Source of the DNA: Ampullaceana balthica
Lineage: Eukaryota > Mollusca > Gastropoda > Lymnaeidae
Assembly (NCBI GenBank): GCA_944989445.1
Contig: CALYLW010000325.1
Location: forward strand, 369,428-433,427
DNA length: 64,000 bases
Direction of reading: 5' to 3'
Both the position numbers and the translations under genes were made by a program. The notes beneath the pieces are model-generated. The model worked only from the letters and a program-made list of their open reading frames with translations. It was not told the origin of the DNA and searched no databases. Below are positions 32,477 to 45,568 of the stretch, in pieces (within the stretch, counting starts at the first letter, position 1; the number at the start of each line of letters is the position of its first letter).

Positions 32477-35357
32477 GGAACAAGGAACTAACAGTTGGCT
32501 CACTGTCACTGACCGGAACAAGGAACTAACAGTTGGCTCACTGTCACTGACTGGAACAAGGAACTAACAGTTGGCTCACTGTCACTGACTGGAACAAGGA
32601 ACTAACAGTTGGCTCACTGTCACTGACTGGAACAAGGAACTAACAGTTGGCTCACTGTCACTGACTGGAACAAGGAACTAACAGTTGGCTCACTGTCACT
32701 GACTGGAACAAGGAACTAACAGTTGGCTCACTGTCACTGACCGGAACAAGGAACTAACAGTTGGCTCACTGTCACTGACTGGAACAAGAAACTAACAGTT
32801 GGCTCACTGTCACTGACTGGAACAAGAAACTAACAGTTGGCTCACTGTCACTGACTGGAACAAGAAACTAACAGTTGGCTCACTGTCACTGACTGGAACA
32901 AGAAACTAACAGTTGGCTCACTGTCACTGACTGGAACAAGAAACTAACAGTTGGCTCACTGTCACTGACTGGAACAAGAAACTAACAGTTGGCTCACTGT
33001 CACTGACTGGAACAAGAAACTAACAGTTGGCTCACTGTCACTGACTGGAACAAGGAACTAACAGTTGGCTCACTGTCACTGACTGGAACAAGAAACTAAC
33101 AGTTGGCTCACTGTCACTGACTGGAACAAGGAACTAACAGTTGCCTCACTGTCACTGACTGGAACAAGAAACTAACAGTTGGCTCACTGTCACTGACTGG
33201 AACAAGAAACTAACAGTTGGCTCACTGTCACTGACTGGAACAAGAAACTAACAGTTGGCTCACTGTCACTGACTGGAACAAGGAACTAACAGTTGGCTCA
33301 CTGTCACTGACTGGAACAAGGAACTAACAGTTGGCTCACTGTCACTGACTGGAACAAGGAACTAACAGTTGGCTCACTGTCACTGACTGGAACAAGGAAC
33401 TAACAGTTGGTTCACTGTCACTGACTGGAACAAGGAACTAACAGTTGGCTCACTGTCACTGACTGGAACAAGGAACTAACAGTTGGTTCACTGTCACTGA
33501 CTGGAACAAGGAACTAACAGTTGGTTCACTGTCACTGACTGGAACAAGGAACTAACAGTTGGCTCACTGTCACTGACTGGAACAAGGAACTAACAGTTGG
33601 CTCACTGTCACTGACTGGAACAAGGAACTAACAGTTGGTTCACTGTCACTGACTGGAACAAGGAACTAACAGTTGGCTCACTGTCACTGACTGGAACAAG
33701 GAACTAACAGTTGGCTCACTGTCACTGACTGGAACAAGGAACTAACAGTTGGCTCACTGTCACTGACCGGAACAAGGAACTAACAGTTGGCTCACTGTCA
33801 CTGACCGGAACAAGGAACTAACAGTTGGCTCACTGTCACTGACTGGAACAAGGAACTAACAGTTGGCTCACTGTCACTGACTGGAACAAGGAACTAACAG
33901 TTGGCTCACTGTCACTGACTGGAACAAGGAACTAACAGTTGGCTCACTGTCACTGACTGGAACAAGGAACTAACAGTTGGCTCACTGTCACTGACTGGAA
34001 CAAGGAACTAACAGTTGGCTCACTGTCACTGACCGGAACAAGGAACTAACAGTTGGCTCACTGTCACTGACTGGAACAAGAAACTAACAGTTGGCTCACT
34101 GTCACTGACTGGAACAAGAAACTAACAGTTGGCTCACTGTCACTGACTGGAACAAGAAACTAACAGTTGGCTCACTGTCACTGACTGGAACAAGAAACTA
34201 ACAGTTGGCTCACTGTCACTGACTGGAACAAGAAACTAACAGTTGGCTCACTGTCACTGACTGGAACAAGAAACTAACAGTTGGCTCACTGTCACTGACT
34301 GGAACAAGAAACTAACAGTTGGCTCACTGTCACTGACTGGAACAAGGAACTAACAGTTGGCTCACTGTCACTGACTGGAACAAGAAACTAACAGTTGGCT
34401 CACTGTCACTGACTGGAACAAGGAACTAACAGTTGCCTCACTGTCACTGACTGGAACAAGAAACTAACAGTTGGCTCACTGTCACTGACTGGAACAAGAA
34501 ACTAACAGTTGGCTCACTGTCACTGACTGGAACAAGAAACTAACAGTTGGCTCACTGTCACTGACTGGAACAAGAAACTAACAGTTGGCTCACTGTCACT
34601 GACTGATACAAGAAACTAACAGTTGGCTCACTGTCACTGACTGGAACAAGAAACTAACAGTTGGCTCACTGTCACTGACTGGAACAAGAAACTAACAGTT
34701 GGCTCACTGTCACTGACTGGAACAAGAAACTAACAGTTGGCTCACTGTCACTGACTGGAACAAGAAACTAACAGTTGGCTCACTGTCACTGACTGGAACA
34801 AGAAACTAACAGTTGGCTCACTGTCACTGACTGGAACAAGAAACTAACAGTTGGCTCACTGTCACTGACTGGAACAAGGAACTAACAGTTGGCTCACTGT
34901 CACTGACTGGAACAAGGAACTAACAGTTGGCTCACTGTCACTGACTGGAACAAGGAACTAACAGTTGGCTCACTGTCACTGACTGGAACAAGGAACTAAC
35001 AGTTGGCTCACTGTCACTGACTGGAACAAGGAACTAACAGTTGGCTCACTGTCACTGACCGGAACAAGGAACTAACAGTTGGCTCACTGTCACTGACTGG
35101 AACAAGGAACTAACAGTTGGCTCACTGTCACTGACCGGAACAAGGAACTAACAGTTGGCTCACTGTCACTGACTGGAACAAGGAACTAACAGTTGGCTCA
35201 CTGTCACTGACTGGAACAAGAAACTAACAGTTGGCTCACTGTCACTGACTGGAACAAGAAACTAACAGTTGGCTCACTGTCACTGACTGGAACAAGAAAC
35301 TAACAGTTGGCTCACTGTCACTGACCGGAACAAGGAACTAACAGTTGGCTCACTGTC
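32477..35357 (+). repeat. 38-bp satellite array, about 76 copies
   Basis: Unit GGAACAAGGAACTAACAGTT plus GGCTCACTGTCACTGACT, with diagnostic variants (AAGAAAC, GACC, TTGGTTC, TTGCCTC). The period is unbroken over 2.88 kb. Variant order shows an internal 34-unit duplication. Stops in the unit prevent long frames. Confidence 0.97.
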
Positions 35358-36594
35358 TTTATCAATAAATGCAAAATCCTATCACATTCTGGTAGAAAGC
35401 TTCTATTTTCTTCTTTATATTTTCGTTTCCTGCAACTTGTTGCCATATTTTGTGGATTTTTATCGAAACGGAAACAATAAATTTAACAGTTTACATCACC
35501 AAACACTTACAAACCAATCGCTCCCTTCAACTTTTATAATTTAAATAAGCCAAAAATATTTTCAACCCATTGTTACTGTCCAGATTTTTTTTAAAGGTTC
35601 ATTTATTTTTGTTATTGCAGTGAAAATCTTTGAATGACTGAAAATTATTTTTGTTAAAACCCAATAATAGATTATGTGTTTTTAAGTATGGTTTGGGGGA
35701 GGGGGGTAGATAAACAACATTAGCTCGTCTGTCTCAAACGGTCACTCAAAAATATGGTGTATTTCAAAGCGAAGAAGTTAGCGTCCTGTCATATAATAAA
35801 AGCTGGGGATGTTATTATTAACTAGGTTGTGCTGGGGCGCTGTGGCGCCTACGGCACCCACTTTTTTTAAAAGCCCAACTAACTTGTCCTTTTTTGATAA
35901 ATGCGAAATATTAAACTTTCTGAAATGTACGCAAAGTATTTTATAATAGGGAGTGTAGGGCGCTTACGGCGCCCACTTTGTTTTTTGTCAAAAGCCCAAG
36001 TAACTTATCCTTGCTTGATAAATACGAATTATTAAAATTCCTGGAGTGTACACAAAGTATTTTATAATTAACCATCATCAAATACTCTTTTTACATTGTT
36101 CATTTTTCCAAAATTAAAATATGAACTAAAACAATGACGTCAAATAATATTTTTTTACAGCGCATCTTTAATTTATAATCATTTTGCACACCGATGCACA
36201 CCTTGTATTTTAAAATATAAGATCAAAAAATGACGTCATATAAAAAAAATTTACAGTGCTAATCACCACACGATTTTTTAACTGATATAGACTGTTGTAC
36301 ATCGTTCCTCAGCGTTCCACATCCAGTGAGTGAGTGACTTCGACTATTATATTATTTATAACACAAAATACCAACCCCTTTAAATTCTCAGGGGTGCGGT
36401 CGTGTTTTCCTTGATTCATTCAAAGAACCTAAATCTTTTAGTGTTAATAGATTTTTGTTTCATGTTCTGTGGAAAAAAGGTCGGGACCGTATTTTATTTC
36501 CCGTTGACAGATATTTCTTCTTAATCGCTTTCCTGCTAAAACGTATTTCACAGCATATATTTCAGACGAAAATTTTTAATTTTATCAATTGTTC
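35358..36594. repeat. AT-rich interval with a ~120-bp tandem duplication
   Basis: 35830-35950 and 35951-36068 are diverged copies sharing GCGCCTACGGCACCCACTT, AAAGCCCAA and AAAGTATTTTATAAT. The remainder is unassigned. Confidence 0.65.
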
Positions 36595-36660
36595 TCGAGC
36601 CGCAAAGTAAACACAGAAGAGCCGCATGCGGCTCGCGAGCCACATTTTGGCCACCATTGG
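36595..36660 (-). mobile_element. hAT terminus remnant
   Basis: The minus strand starts CCAATGGTGGCCAAAATGTG then GCTCGCGAGCCGCATGCGGC, the style of subterminal GC palindromes seen at hAT ends. No second terminus found. Confidence 0.5.
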
Positions 36661-37526
36661 TCTATAAAAATCATACACCTTACAATTTCAGACACAAAGA
36701 TCAACTCTGGTGGTTGAAACTTGCAGCAAACAACAAGACAGCAGCATGTTCAGATGATTAAGTTCACTTGCACACACAAGCATACACTTGCTCGCGTCAT
36801 TCATCCAAGTTTGAACGTAACTTAATTCTTGAATCTTTGAATGTCCATCGTGACATGGCGATCTGTCTATAAGGGATGGTGAAGATTAGAACCAAACACC
36901 AGAACACAAAATGCGTTCGTTTGATGACCACAATCCACTACTCACCTCAACAGTGGTGCGTTTTGGTTTTTATACTGTTCTAAACCAGAATGTAACGGAA
37001 ACAGAACGTCATTTAGAGCCGGAAAAAAAACATTCTAGAAAATTTGCCATTTTAAAGGTGTAGACAAATAATCTCTGAGCCAAACGGGATATGAAGAAAA
37101 CTGTGTAGCTCTCAAGTAAAGCCGCAATAATAACAACAGCTGATTTCAAACCATCGGTATTGTATCCTGTCGCTTACTGGTTTTGTAATAGTAATTAAAA
37201 TAAAATAATTGAAAGTTTATTGAGGTGGTTAGTCAAGTGATAATTGCCTCATTGACATTGCCTATATTGGAAAATTCGTGGTGAACTAATTGTTGATATA
37301 ATATGAAAGACAAAATGGAATATAATCACCTGTAAAAATAATAAAATTTTATATATTAGTTATTCCTTACAGGTAGTTTACCTTAGTTTCAAATCTGTCT
37401 CCAATTTATAATTAAATATTTCTCGCTTGTTACAATAATAATATTTTTTTAAAAAAACAATACGTATTTTTTTGTTTGTTAATTTTGAATTTTAAAAAAA
37501 TCTGGCTGTGAGAAGCACTCAGACTG
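36661..37526. other. Unassigned interval
   Basis: AT-rich; nothing recognised. Confidence 0.5.
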
Positions 37527-37610
37527 GATCTATAGTTTCTTCATAACGAGTTCAGTCGGTTTCGGTAGAAGCAGACGGGAAAATCTCATCCTTTGTTAGT
37601 GTTTAGGTAG

Positions 37611-37798
37611 GGGGTCCCTCGGGGCTCAGTGCTTGACCCCTGTGTATCCCTACTATGTTTCAATGACATTCACAGGAGGCTGGCCTCTCCAGCAAGACTG
37701 TCCACCGATGACACTGCAGTGTACATGACAATGACCAACAACTGTGAGTTTAATTGGTGGCTTAATGTCGAGTTTCTAAATAAAATTGTGGCATGAAG
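37611..37798 (+). pseudogene. LINE reverse transcriptase fragment
   Basis: The frame reads GVPRGSVLDPCVSLLCFNDI, HRRLASPARL and STDDTAVYMTMTNN. This is the RT motif B (GVPQGSVLGP) followed by the active-site motif C with ADD changed to TDD. Upstream and downstream parts are missing. It is distinct from the LINE at 13265, whose motif B is GVKQGCVLAP. Confidence 0.8.
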
Positions 37799-38022
37799 TT
37801 TGTTGCCAGTTTGCCCTTTCAAAAAAAAATTATAATATTTTTTAAAAATCAATTATTCTAAAATGTTACACTCCTGGGTTCCCTGGGCAGTCTTCTACTT
37901 CTACTTACACAAAATTTCAATGGAGCGTGAAACACTTGAGAGAAAACCTAATCACTACGTAGCTCACCTGGCTTGTTATTGTATAATAAAACATCCACAC
38001 TTGGCTCATCATGGATGAAAAT

Positions 38023-38279
38023 ACAGTCATGTCATTAGAGGTCATAGTGCAGTCATGTCATTACAAGTCATAGTACAGTCATGTCAGTAGAGTTCATAGT
38101 ACAGTCATTTCATTAGATGTCATAGCACAGTCATGTCAGTAGAGGTCATAGTACAGTCATGTCAGTAGAGGTCAAAGTGCAGTCATCTCAGTAGAGGTCA
38201 AAGTACAGTCATGTCATTAGAGGTCATAGTACAGTCGTGTCAGTAGAGGCCGTATTACAGTCATGTCAGTAGATGTCAC
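38023..38279 (+). repeat. 26-bp minisatellite, about 10 copies
   Basis: Diverged copies of ACAGTCATGTCAGTAGAGGT plus CATAGT. Confidence 0.85.
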
Positions 38280-40183
38280 ATAAGCAGACTTAATTTATTA
38301 TCTAACATCACCGTCAATATATAACGTTTCTGTCAAGAGCTAACAGCTCATTCATTATTAAGAAATTCTGCCTTTATCAAACAACTCTGCTACTATCTAA
38401 CAGTTTTGCCATTCTATGTTATGACGATGATATTCTTCAGGCTATACTCCTCTCCACTTTATAATTTCCTCCAAATTTATGACAGTACCCCGTCAGACCA
38501 GTTTACTGGCGAAAATCGATTGGATTGTTTGATTGTTTGTTGGTCTTTGTTTGTTTGTTTGTTGGTCTTTGATTGCTTGTTGTTGTTTTTGTTCAAACAC
38601 ACAAATACATCAGAAAACGAAACAAATAAACAAGCAAACTAAAAAGAACCGAAACGATAAGTTTTCAAATAGCACAAGTAAAAATCTTTAATGGTGACAA
38701 ACACTGAACATTGAACCGTTATGTACACACTTTAAAAGGTTTACGGTAGTTCGTAGAGCAAACTCACTCAATGTGGTGCGAAAACTCGTGCGCATCGCAT
38801 TCCGTTCAACAAGACAAAGGCCTGTGAGTCACTTTTAATGGACAAACATCAGACGCAGGGAGACCGTGTACAAAGAATTCACAGTAGAGAAACGAAATTA
38901 TTATCTTGTCTCATGTCTTCTCTTTCACTCTCTAACTCTTCAGTGTCTCTCTGTCACTCACTCTCTTTCAATCTGTCACTCTGATGTTTATCATCTCGCA
39001 GTCTCATTCACTCTTTCCCTCTGTTTTCTCGCTTTCTCTTTATTTATTTCCACACACACGTACCCACTAACAAACACATTAATAAAACAACGTATCAGTT
39101 CTCTGATCTTGTTTTGTTGTCTGTACAATGTTGCAGTATTGAGAAAAGGAGGGATTTTAAACATTAAAAAGACTAAACCTCTTTACATCATTTATTAAAG
39201 AAACAAACAAATTAATTTTTTACAATGCAAGATACAGCATTTGAATTTAAATCTTTGCTTTAATAAATATTCATTTGAAGCAAGTTACATGGTAAGAAAA
39301 AAAAAGCAGAAGTAAATTTAATATTTTGTTTAGATGAGCATACATTAAACACTTCATGATTTCATCTTATAATACTCAAGCAAACAGCCGCCCATAAACA
39401 CACCTTGAAGATATCAGAATCTTTACAGACATTGCTGGCACATAAAGTAAACTATGAAGCCGAGTCTTGTAATGACTTGATATGTGGCCATAGTGCAGAC
39501 ATAAACACGCCATCTAGAAAACTGTGTACACATGCCATACTGTTCTCATTTATACATCTTTCCCATAACATTAATCCAGTCATAAAGACGTCAATCTTAA
39601 GTAGTGAAGTGGTGCGATTTTCCATCTCGGTCGCAATCACAAACATATTTGTATACTGTTATGTCACACGTGTACACTTGTTTGCAGGCCATCTTCTCAC
39701 ACTCGTGCATGTATGTAATTAATTATATTTTACTTGCAACGACTGGATTTTTCGTTTGCAGTGGATAAAAATATAACAGGGTCTGCATACGTCATCACAG
39801 CGTACACACAATCTCTTGTAGATAATAATAACAATCAGGAAAACTCGGCTGAAAAATGACACACGCACACACGTTATAAATGATTGTTCAAAACATAATA
39901 AATTGTTACATGAAGATTCTCATCAGAATACATCAATTTAAAAACAAAATTTGGCATGACCCAAAATTCCTGTAGTTTGCCGGGATAAGAGAAAGAAAGA
40001 ATGCACAAGGCACGTTAGAAATGAGACCAGCGGTCGTCTGCTTGCCTTGTCTCTGGAGCGGTTATAGTGACGTCATGACCTCGGCGTCTTTAGTGTGACG
40101 TGCGACTTACGTCGCGTCCGAAACATCTTTGGGTTTATTCCAAAGATGTTTGTACAAAGGGCTGTTTTCAGGATGGTCGGAGG
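38280..40183. other. Unassigned interval
   Basis: Contains GTTT-rich simple sequence near 38520-38595. Several short frames without domains. No supported gene. Confidence 0.5.
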
Positions 40184-40360
40184 CAATGTTCCCTCTAAGG
40201 TTCGTTGGTCCGTGTGCAAAGTTAAAAAAAACCCGCATGCAAAGTTGCACAGCATCCATTTTTGTGCAATAATTTACAAAATTTGCTGCGCGATAAATCT
40301 AAACTACTGCGCGGCGTCGGTGAGGTCTCGGCGCGGCCGCTCAGCTTAAAGGAAACATTG
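40184..40360 (+). mobile_element. hAT MITE family C, copy 4, with TSD
   Basis: CAATGTTCCCTCTAAG to CTTAAAGGAAACATTG, 177 bp, complete. Octamers GTCGGAGG (40176-40183) and GTCGGAGA (40361-40368) match 7/8. This is the cleanest reference copy of the family. Confidence 0.9.
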
Positions 40361-42436
40361 GTCGGAGAGAGTCTTTTATAAGTTCAAGGCGGTTTGAAAA
40401 CGTGGTCCAAGAATATGTGTTCCGTTGTTTCGTGTTTGACTCTTCCGGCTGGTTAGTATTGAATTTAGGGACTCTGGATGAGATATTAGAGCTATTAGAA
40501 TGGTGAGATTAAATTGGCTGGCATTGAAACAAACAGAAGAGAGAACAAAAGAGTTGCTCCCCTTCGTGGTTTGACGACTTCACAGATTCATCCCGTCTTT
40601 GACCATAGGTCAGTGCATTCGAACTGCAAGTGGATGGTCAAGGTTATATATTTATATTATATTTATATAGCGGTAATTTATGTGTGCTCCTTTTATTTTT
40701 AAACCATGAAAAGATGACGGCGACAGGGGGCACTGTTGTCATTGTTTTGAGAGCAACCCTTATATTCCAAGCCACACAAGGGGTTGAAAGCCCCTAACCT
40801 TTGACCTTGCAAATATTTTCTCGATAAGTTCTCAGTGTATTTAACATCGCCGCTGGCTGGTGTTTGCTTCAAATTACGTTGGTTGATGTTTTGCTGTCAT
40901 ATTGATGTTCTCTTTTTGTCTCCACAGTCCTGATCTAATGACCAGAACTACCAGCCTGGAACTGTGACAGCGGATAAGGCAGAATCGTATAGAGGAAGTG
41001 ATTCTCTCGAAACGATATGCTCATTGTATTGGAGGTACGCTAAGGAAACGTGACTCCAACACGGCATGGCTAACCCTGAACTGGAAACCTCACGCAAAGG
41101 GTGAAAAGAGGACGACAAAGGAACACTTGGTGTTTAGATGAGGAAGCAGACACCAATAATATACTTGGCTGTTCGTGGAAGATGCTGGAGAGACAGACCC
41201 GTGTTAAGCTAGAACTGTATTGATGCCCTACATCGTTGGGTAGACTGCAGTCGTTGACAGTGATCGACTGCTGTTTATCGTGGAGGAAAGGGCAGAAAGA
41301 GAAGAAGAGACTTATTGACTTATAAACCTGTATACTTATAGATCTATTGACGTATATATAGACAGCTCTCTGAATTCATGCTGTTGCTTTGCGTCATGGT
41401 CTATCATTATGGTCTTATATCGAATTCTGACATTTTTTTACCTGTCAAGAAAATATAATCACCCATCATTTTGTCCCTCTTGGAACATGTCGTTCACACA
41501 CCCTCAACTTGTGTTTGGTTCATGACCTCTTGACCATTTGATAACCATAGTGGAATAAATGATCTGATTTTAGGTTTATGAATTTGCAATTCACTTGAAA
41601 TAGTTGTAAGCAATGATCTTTTTGTTCATCTCTAGATCTTTAGATCTTTATCATTGTTTGTGATCAATGTGATATGTTAAAATTCGTGACGGCTAAAATT
41701 GTTCAAGAACGTTAAATCTCCTTGATATATGATGGTTAATTATGGAACTTATTCATTTTGATACTGATATGCAGGACTTGTCAACCAAGGAGTGAGGCTC
41801 CCGATATCAACAACGTCAACTGTTCACTGCTACCCACCAGATGATGAACACTCCAGTGGATAAAACTAAAGAGGAAACGTGTGTTATCTTTGAACAGAAA
41901 ACATGTTGATAATATAAGTAGATTCAAAATTTAAATCCTGTTTGATTTTAAATCTCCATACATTCAGCTTTGTTCATTTCAATACCAGCAGCGACGGTTT
42001 CAAGGTTTATTTCTATGGCGTCACTATCAGTTATACTAACGTCTGCTGCTCTCTTACAGGTCATGCCATATATCTGGGCCAGCTTATGTCCGTGAACTCC
42101 ACAAACTCAAAGTTACGCATTGTCCAGCGAGTTGACCCTCTCCCCTTTAAAAAATAGGGAACTAATCTTTCGGGCTTGATACCAACGCTTGCCGTCATCC
42201 CCGACCCGGAGCTGCTCGTCTGATGTCCCATCACATCACGAGAGTATATCTGCGGATCTTTTGGGATAACACAAGTGCATGCCGCTCTGACATTTTACAA
42301 CTTCCTCGAGTCATGGCCGTCCACGTTAATCCGTTAATCCCATGATGTCATTGTGTGGATGTGCTCTCCACAGAACCTTGGCACAGATATGTTACTCTAT
42401 CAGTGTCAATAATATCACGTGACCAAATCTCCGTGG
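40361..42436. other. Unassigned, probably partly 3' UTR of the minus-strand gene
   Basis: The stretch below 42437 lies downstream of the minus-strand stop codon. A possible AATAAA on the minus strand sits near 42006-42012. No supported plus-strand gene. Confidence 0.4.
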
Positions 42437-43086
42437 TTACGCCAGCGAGTAGCTCGGAACCGGAAGTGAGTCATCAAAGTCATTCTCCGGGTTGATGGTG
42501 TAGCTCCCCGACGTCGTCGTGTTGTCGTCGTCGTCCTGAGACTTGGGGCGGCTCCCGTAGGTGCGGTGGTGGCCGGCGTTGTTGCTCCCTTGGAAGCTCG
42601 GCGCCCCACGGTAGGGCGCCTCGGGCTGGAGGTTCATCTTCTGGGCCAGTTCCCAGGTCTTGAGGTTCTGTGTGGTCAGTCCCGGCTGGAATGTGACCTT
42701 CTTCCCGAGGCTGGAGTCGCTCCTCTCCGGTATGTCGTCCGGGTAGTGGCCGGGCCCGGCGGGGGCCCAGAAGGTGTCGAGGGTCTTGGACTGAGAGTGG
42801 AGGGGGGACGAATGGTTTGACGGCACGCTTGGTATGTAGCCGAGCTGTCGGGGCGCCGGACGATGCTTTTCGTTGAGTGGTCTCCCCGTGTGACCCATAG
42901 TGTGGACGTCCCGCCCCCCGTAGGCAGTCTTGTCCCTACGGTCCATGCCGACCGGGAGCGTTCTGGGCGAGAAGGTCTGGAAGGCGATGGTTTCCCTGTC
43001 GTCGTAGTCGGGGTAGTCGGACTGAACGAAGCGAGAATCCTTGAGCCCGGCGCCTGGATTTTTGAAGATGATTCTAGAAGTGTCTT
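42437..43086 (-). CDS. Terminal coding exon, cadherin/protocadherin-like cytoplasmic tail
   Basis: The acceptor TTTCCTCTACTTTCAG on the minus strand opens this exon at 43086 in phase 1; the frame runs 215 residues to TAA. Composition is unlike the surroundings: GC-rich and free of repeats. The protein is hydrophilic and low in hydrophobics: DTSRIIFKNPGAGLKDSRFV, DYPDYDDRET, MDRRDKTAYGGRDVHTMGHT, and a C-terminus NPENDFDDSLPVPSYSLA. No membrane segment. With the preceding exon (SDSGRGGSEEDIQLPPLPEL) it resembles cytoplasmic tails of invertebrate protocadherins; that family call rests on pattern memory and needs a search. It is coding beyond reasonable doubt because splice sites, phase and composition agree. 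Confidence 0.75.
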
Positions 43087-43929
43087 CTGAAAGTAGAGGA
43101 AATGGTAATTATAATAGTTTAGAGCAAAAATAATGATTATAATAATAAATAATAATAATAAATTTTATTATAAATTTGATGTTCCGATTAAACATACAAC
43201 CATTCATCATTTTTTCATCTAGCATTGATTGTTTATCATAATCAAATTTCCATCAAGCATTCGTTGTTTGACTTCCTGTTTCTATCTATCTAGTATAGAA
43301 AGTTTACCATTATGAAGCTTCTATCTAGCAGAAATTTTTTTGTTAACCTTCTTTATGTTTCCATCTAACACTAATAGTTTAATTTCATATATTTAGGTCA
43401 CGACTTTTAGATTAAAGATTACTCCCAGGAAGTTTATGAAATATAGATAAAAACCATCAATGATCAAAACTAACAAGCTTAGCTAGTTAATGACCAAATG
43501 TGTGGGAAAACCATCAAAGACCAAAACTAACAACCTTAGCCAGTTATTTGATAACCAAATGTGTGGGAAAACCATCGAAGACCAAATCTAACAACCTTAG
43601 CTAACCAGTTAGTTGATGACCAAATGTGTGGAAAAATAACACATTAACAGACTTTTAAAAAGTAGGTGTTTGGAAGATTTCGAAAAAAGTGTCTGTCTTA
43701 GAGTGTGTGCCATTACAAGGGAAAGGGTGTAAACAGAACTCGAGGATTACATTTTGAAAGAAAATTGTAGCAAATTTGATGGCGGCCGAGAAATAACCAC
43801 AACCAGACTGTGCTCTCCTCTATTAGCCCCCCTCCCCCTCTCTGCCCTCTCCCTCCCACCGATAAGAAACACCGGGTGGACGAGGGTTTAAAGAGGGTTT
43901 AAATTAATAGAGGACTGAATGTAGCTCAC
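43087..43929 (-). other. Intron of the minus-strand gene
   Basis: Starts with GTGAGC (minus strand, 43929) and ends with CTTTCAG. It contains three ~55-bp imperfect repeats around AACCATCAAAGACCAAAACT (43440-43630) and an AT-rich stretch. Confidence 0.75.
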
Positions 43930-44053
43930 CGCTAAGTTCCGGTAATGGAGGCAGCTGTATGTCCTCCTCGCTTCCTCCCCGTCCACTGTCGCTAGTAGTG
44001 GTCTCCCCTGAAGTGTCGCTCTGATGGTCGTCTGTTGGAGCTCGCAGGGCGCA
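43930..44053 (-). CDS. Penultimate coding exon of the same minus-strand gene
   Basis: The acceptor is TGTAATTCCCAG and the exon is 124 nt, ending G before donor GTGAGC. It encodes CALRAPTDDHQSDTSGETTT and SDSGRGGSEEDIQLPPLPEL then S, leaving one base that joins AA of the next exon as GAA. The acidic, Ser/Thr-rich SDSGRGGSEED block resembles protocadherin cytoplasmic motifs. Exons for extracellular and membrane parts are not visible and would lie at higher coordinates or outside the window. Confidence 0.7.
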
Positions 44054-45568
44054 CTGGGAATTACACGAGACAAGCTATTATTAGTTAAGGGGAAATAAGC
44101 CAATCTTTCCAAAATATTTCTGGCCAGGAAATTACAAGGAAAATTAGGGCTGAAAATTACAATATTATGGAAATGTTTCAAAATGATTTTCATTTAGGAT
44201 GAAGAGTAAGGTTGGGTCTGAAAACGAATAAACAGCGTGTTGTATAGGGAAGAACATTCTGGAAATTGTCTAAAACAGCTCATTATATATATGTTGGTTT
44301 ATTTTTTGCGGCAAAAATGCTTTAAAGTATTTAAGGGATAACGTAAAAATGTAGAATGCATAGGTTTTAAAATACAAGTACGTCATCATACATACTTGAT
44401 AACATACAAGTGTGTCATCATACATATGCTATAACATAAAAAATGTAACTTCATACATACGTTATAACATAAATGTCATCATGCATAAGTTTTAACAGAC
44501 AAGTGCGTCCTCACAAAAACAGTATAACAGAAGACAATGCCATCAGAATTAAATTATATTACAAAAGTGTGTCTTCATACATAAGTTATAACCGACCAGT
44601 GTGTCTTCATGCATAAGTAATTACAGACAAGTTTGTCTTCATATAAGTATCAAATACAGATAACCGAAATGGCAGCTGTTTTGGCTGATGCTGTAAAAAT
44701 CACTTTCTTGATCGAAAGGTTGGCGGGTAGAGACTTTGCGATAGTCACAAGAAATGTGGACAGTTCCTGTCAGGGTATCTCCTTGAACGTTTGAGAAGCA
44801 TTGGCCCAAGGGATCTGAGTACAAGAACAACGCGCGGCATGCTGGTACATTGGACTGAAGCGAGTTTTATAGGTCAAGATTTTAGAAAGTGGAAAGAGGA
44901 GAGATGGGTGGCGGAAGAGGGGTGGGGTGTCTAAAGTCAGTCATGTGGAGTTGGAGGTAAAAATCGATGACGTGAAATTGTCGAGGCCTTGGCGAGTTCT
45001 TGGCTGTCAAACTTCAACTCGCATTTAAGACAATGGGGATACGGTGTGTCGGCTATGACGCGAGTCAACGGTTTGTGTTGCTGTCAACATTGACTTTAAG
45101 GCGTCATGTTTTCAGTTCTATAGGCTCTGTTGTTTAATGGCGGAAATCTATGATTATAAGAGCCGTCTTTTTTGTCCCTCGCAATAGTTCTTAGGTTAAT
45201 TCGGGTCTGAGTAGTGACTTTGACCCAGACGAAAACAGGCGCACAACTTTATTTACTTAAAATTATGCAAACATTTTGTCAGCTTTAAATTTTACATTTA
45301 TTTTCCAAAAGACGGGATGAAGACAATAACATTGCGTATTGAAATATGATGTTTTTGCTGTCTCAGCTCTCATAGCATGTGGTCCAGTAACAAATGTTAC
45401 AGAATTACATAAGTTGGGGTATTTTCCCCAAAACACACAGCTCGACCAATGGACACCAAGCTCTTCGTTCTCCAGCAGTAGTGCCAGAATCCAGCAAACA
45501 TCGGTATTAGGTTAATATTAAATAAAATATGTTTTTCATCGGTTAAAACCATTTTCGAGTGTGTATGC
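44054..45568. other. Unassigned interval, probably upstream intron
   Basis: 44350-44645 holds imperfect ~31-35-bp repeats around GACAAGTGTGTCTTCATACA. A minus-strand frame near 44639-44830 has no recognised domain. If the minus-strand gene continues, this is intron. Confidence 0.45.

Noticed and set aside
32477..35357. Regular direct repeats resembling a CRISPR array
   Set aside because: The units are contiguous with no variable spacers, and the DNA is eukaryotic. It is a satellite.
42566..43090. Plus-strand frames over the GC-rich block
   Set aside because: They are antisense shadows of the spliced minus-strand exon, which has matching splice sites and phase.
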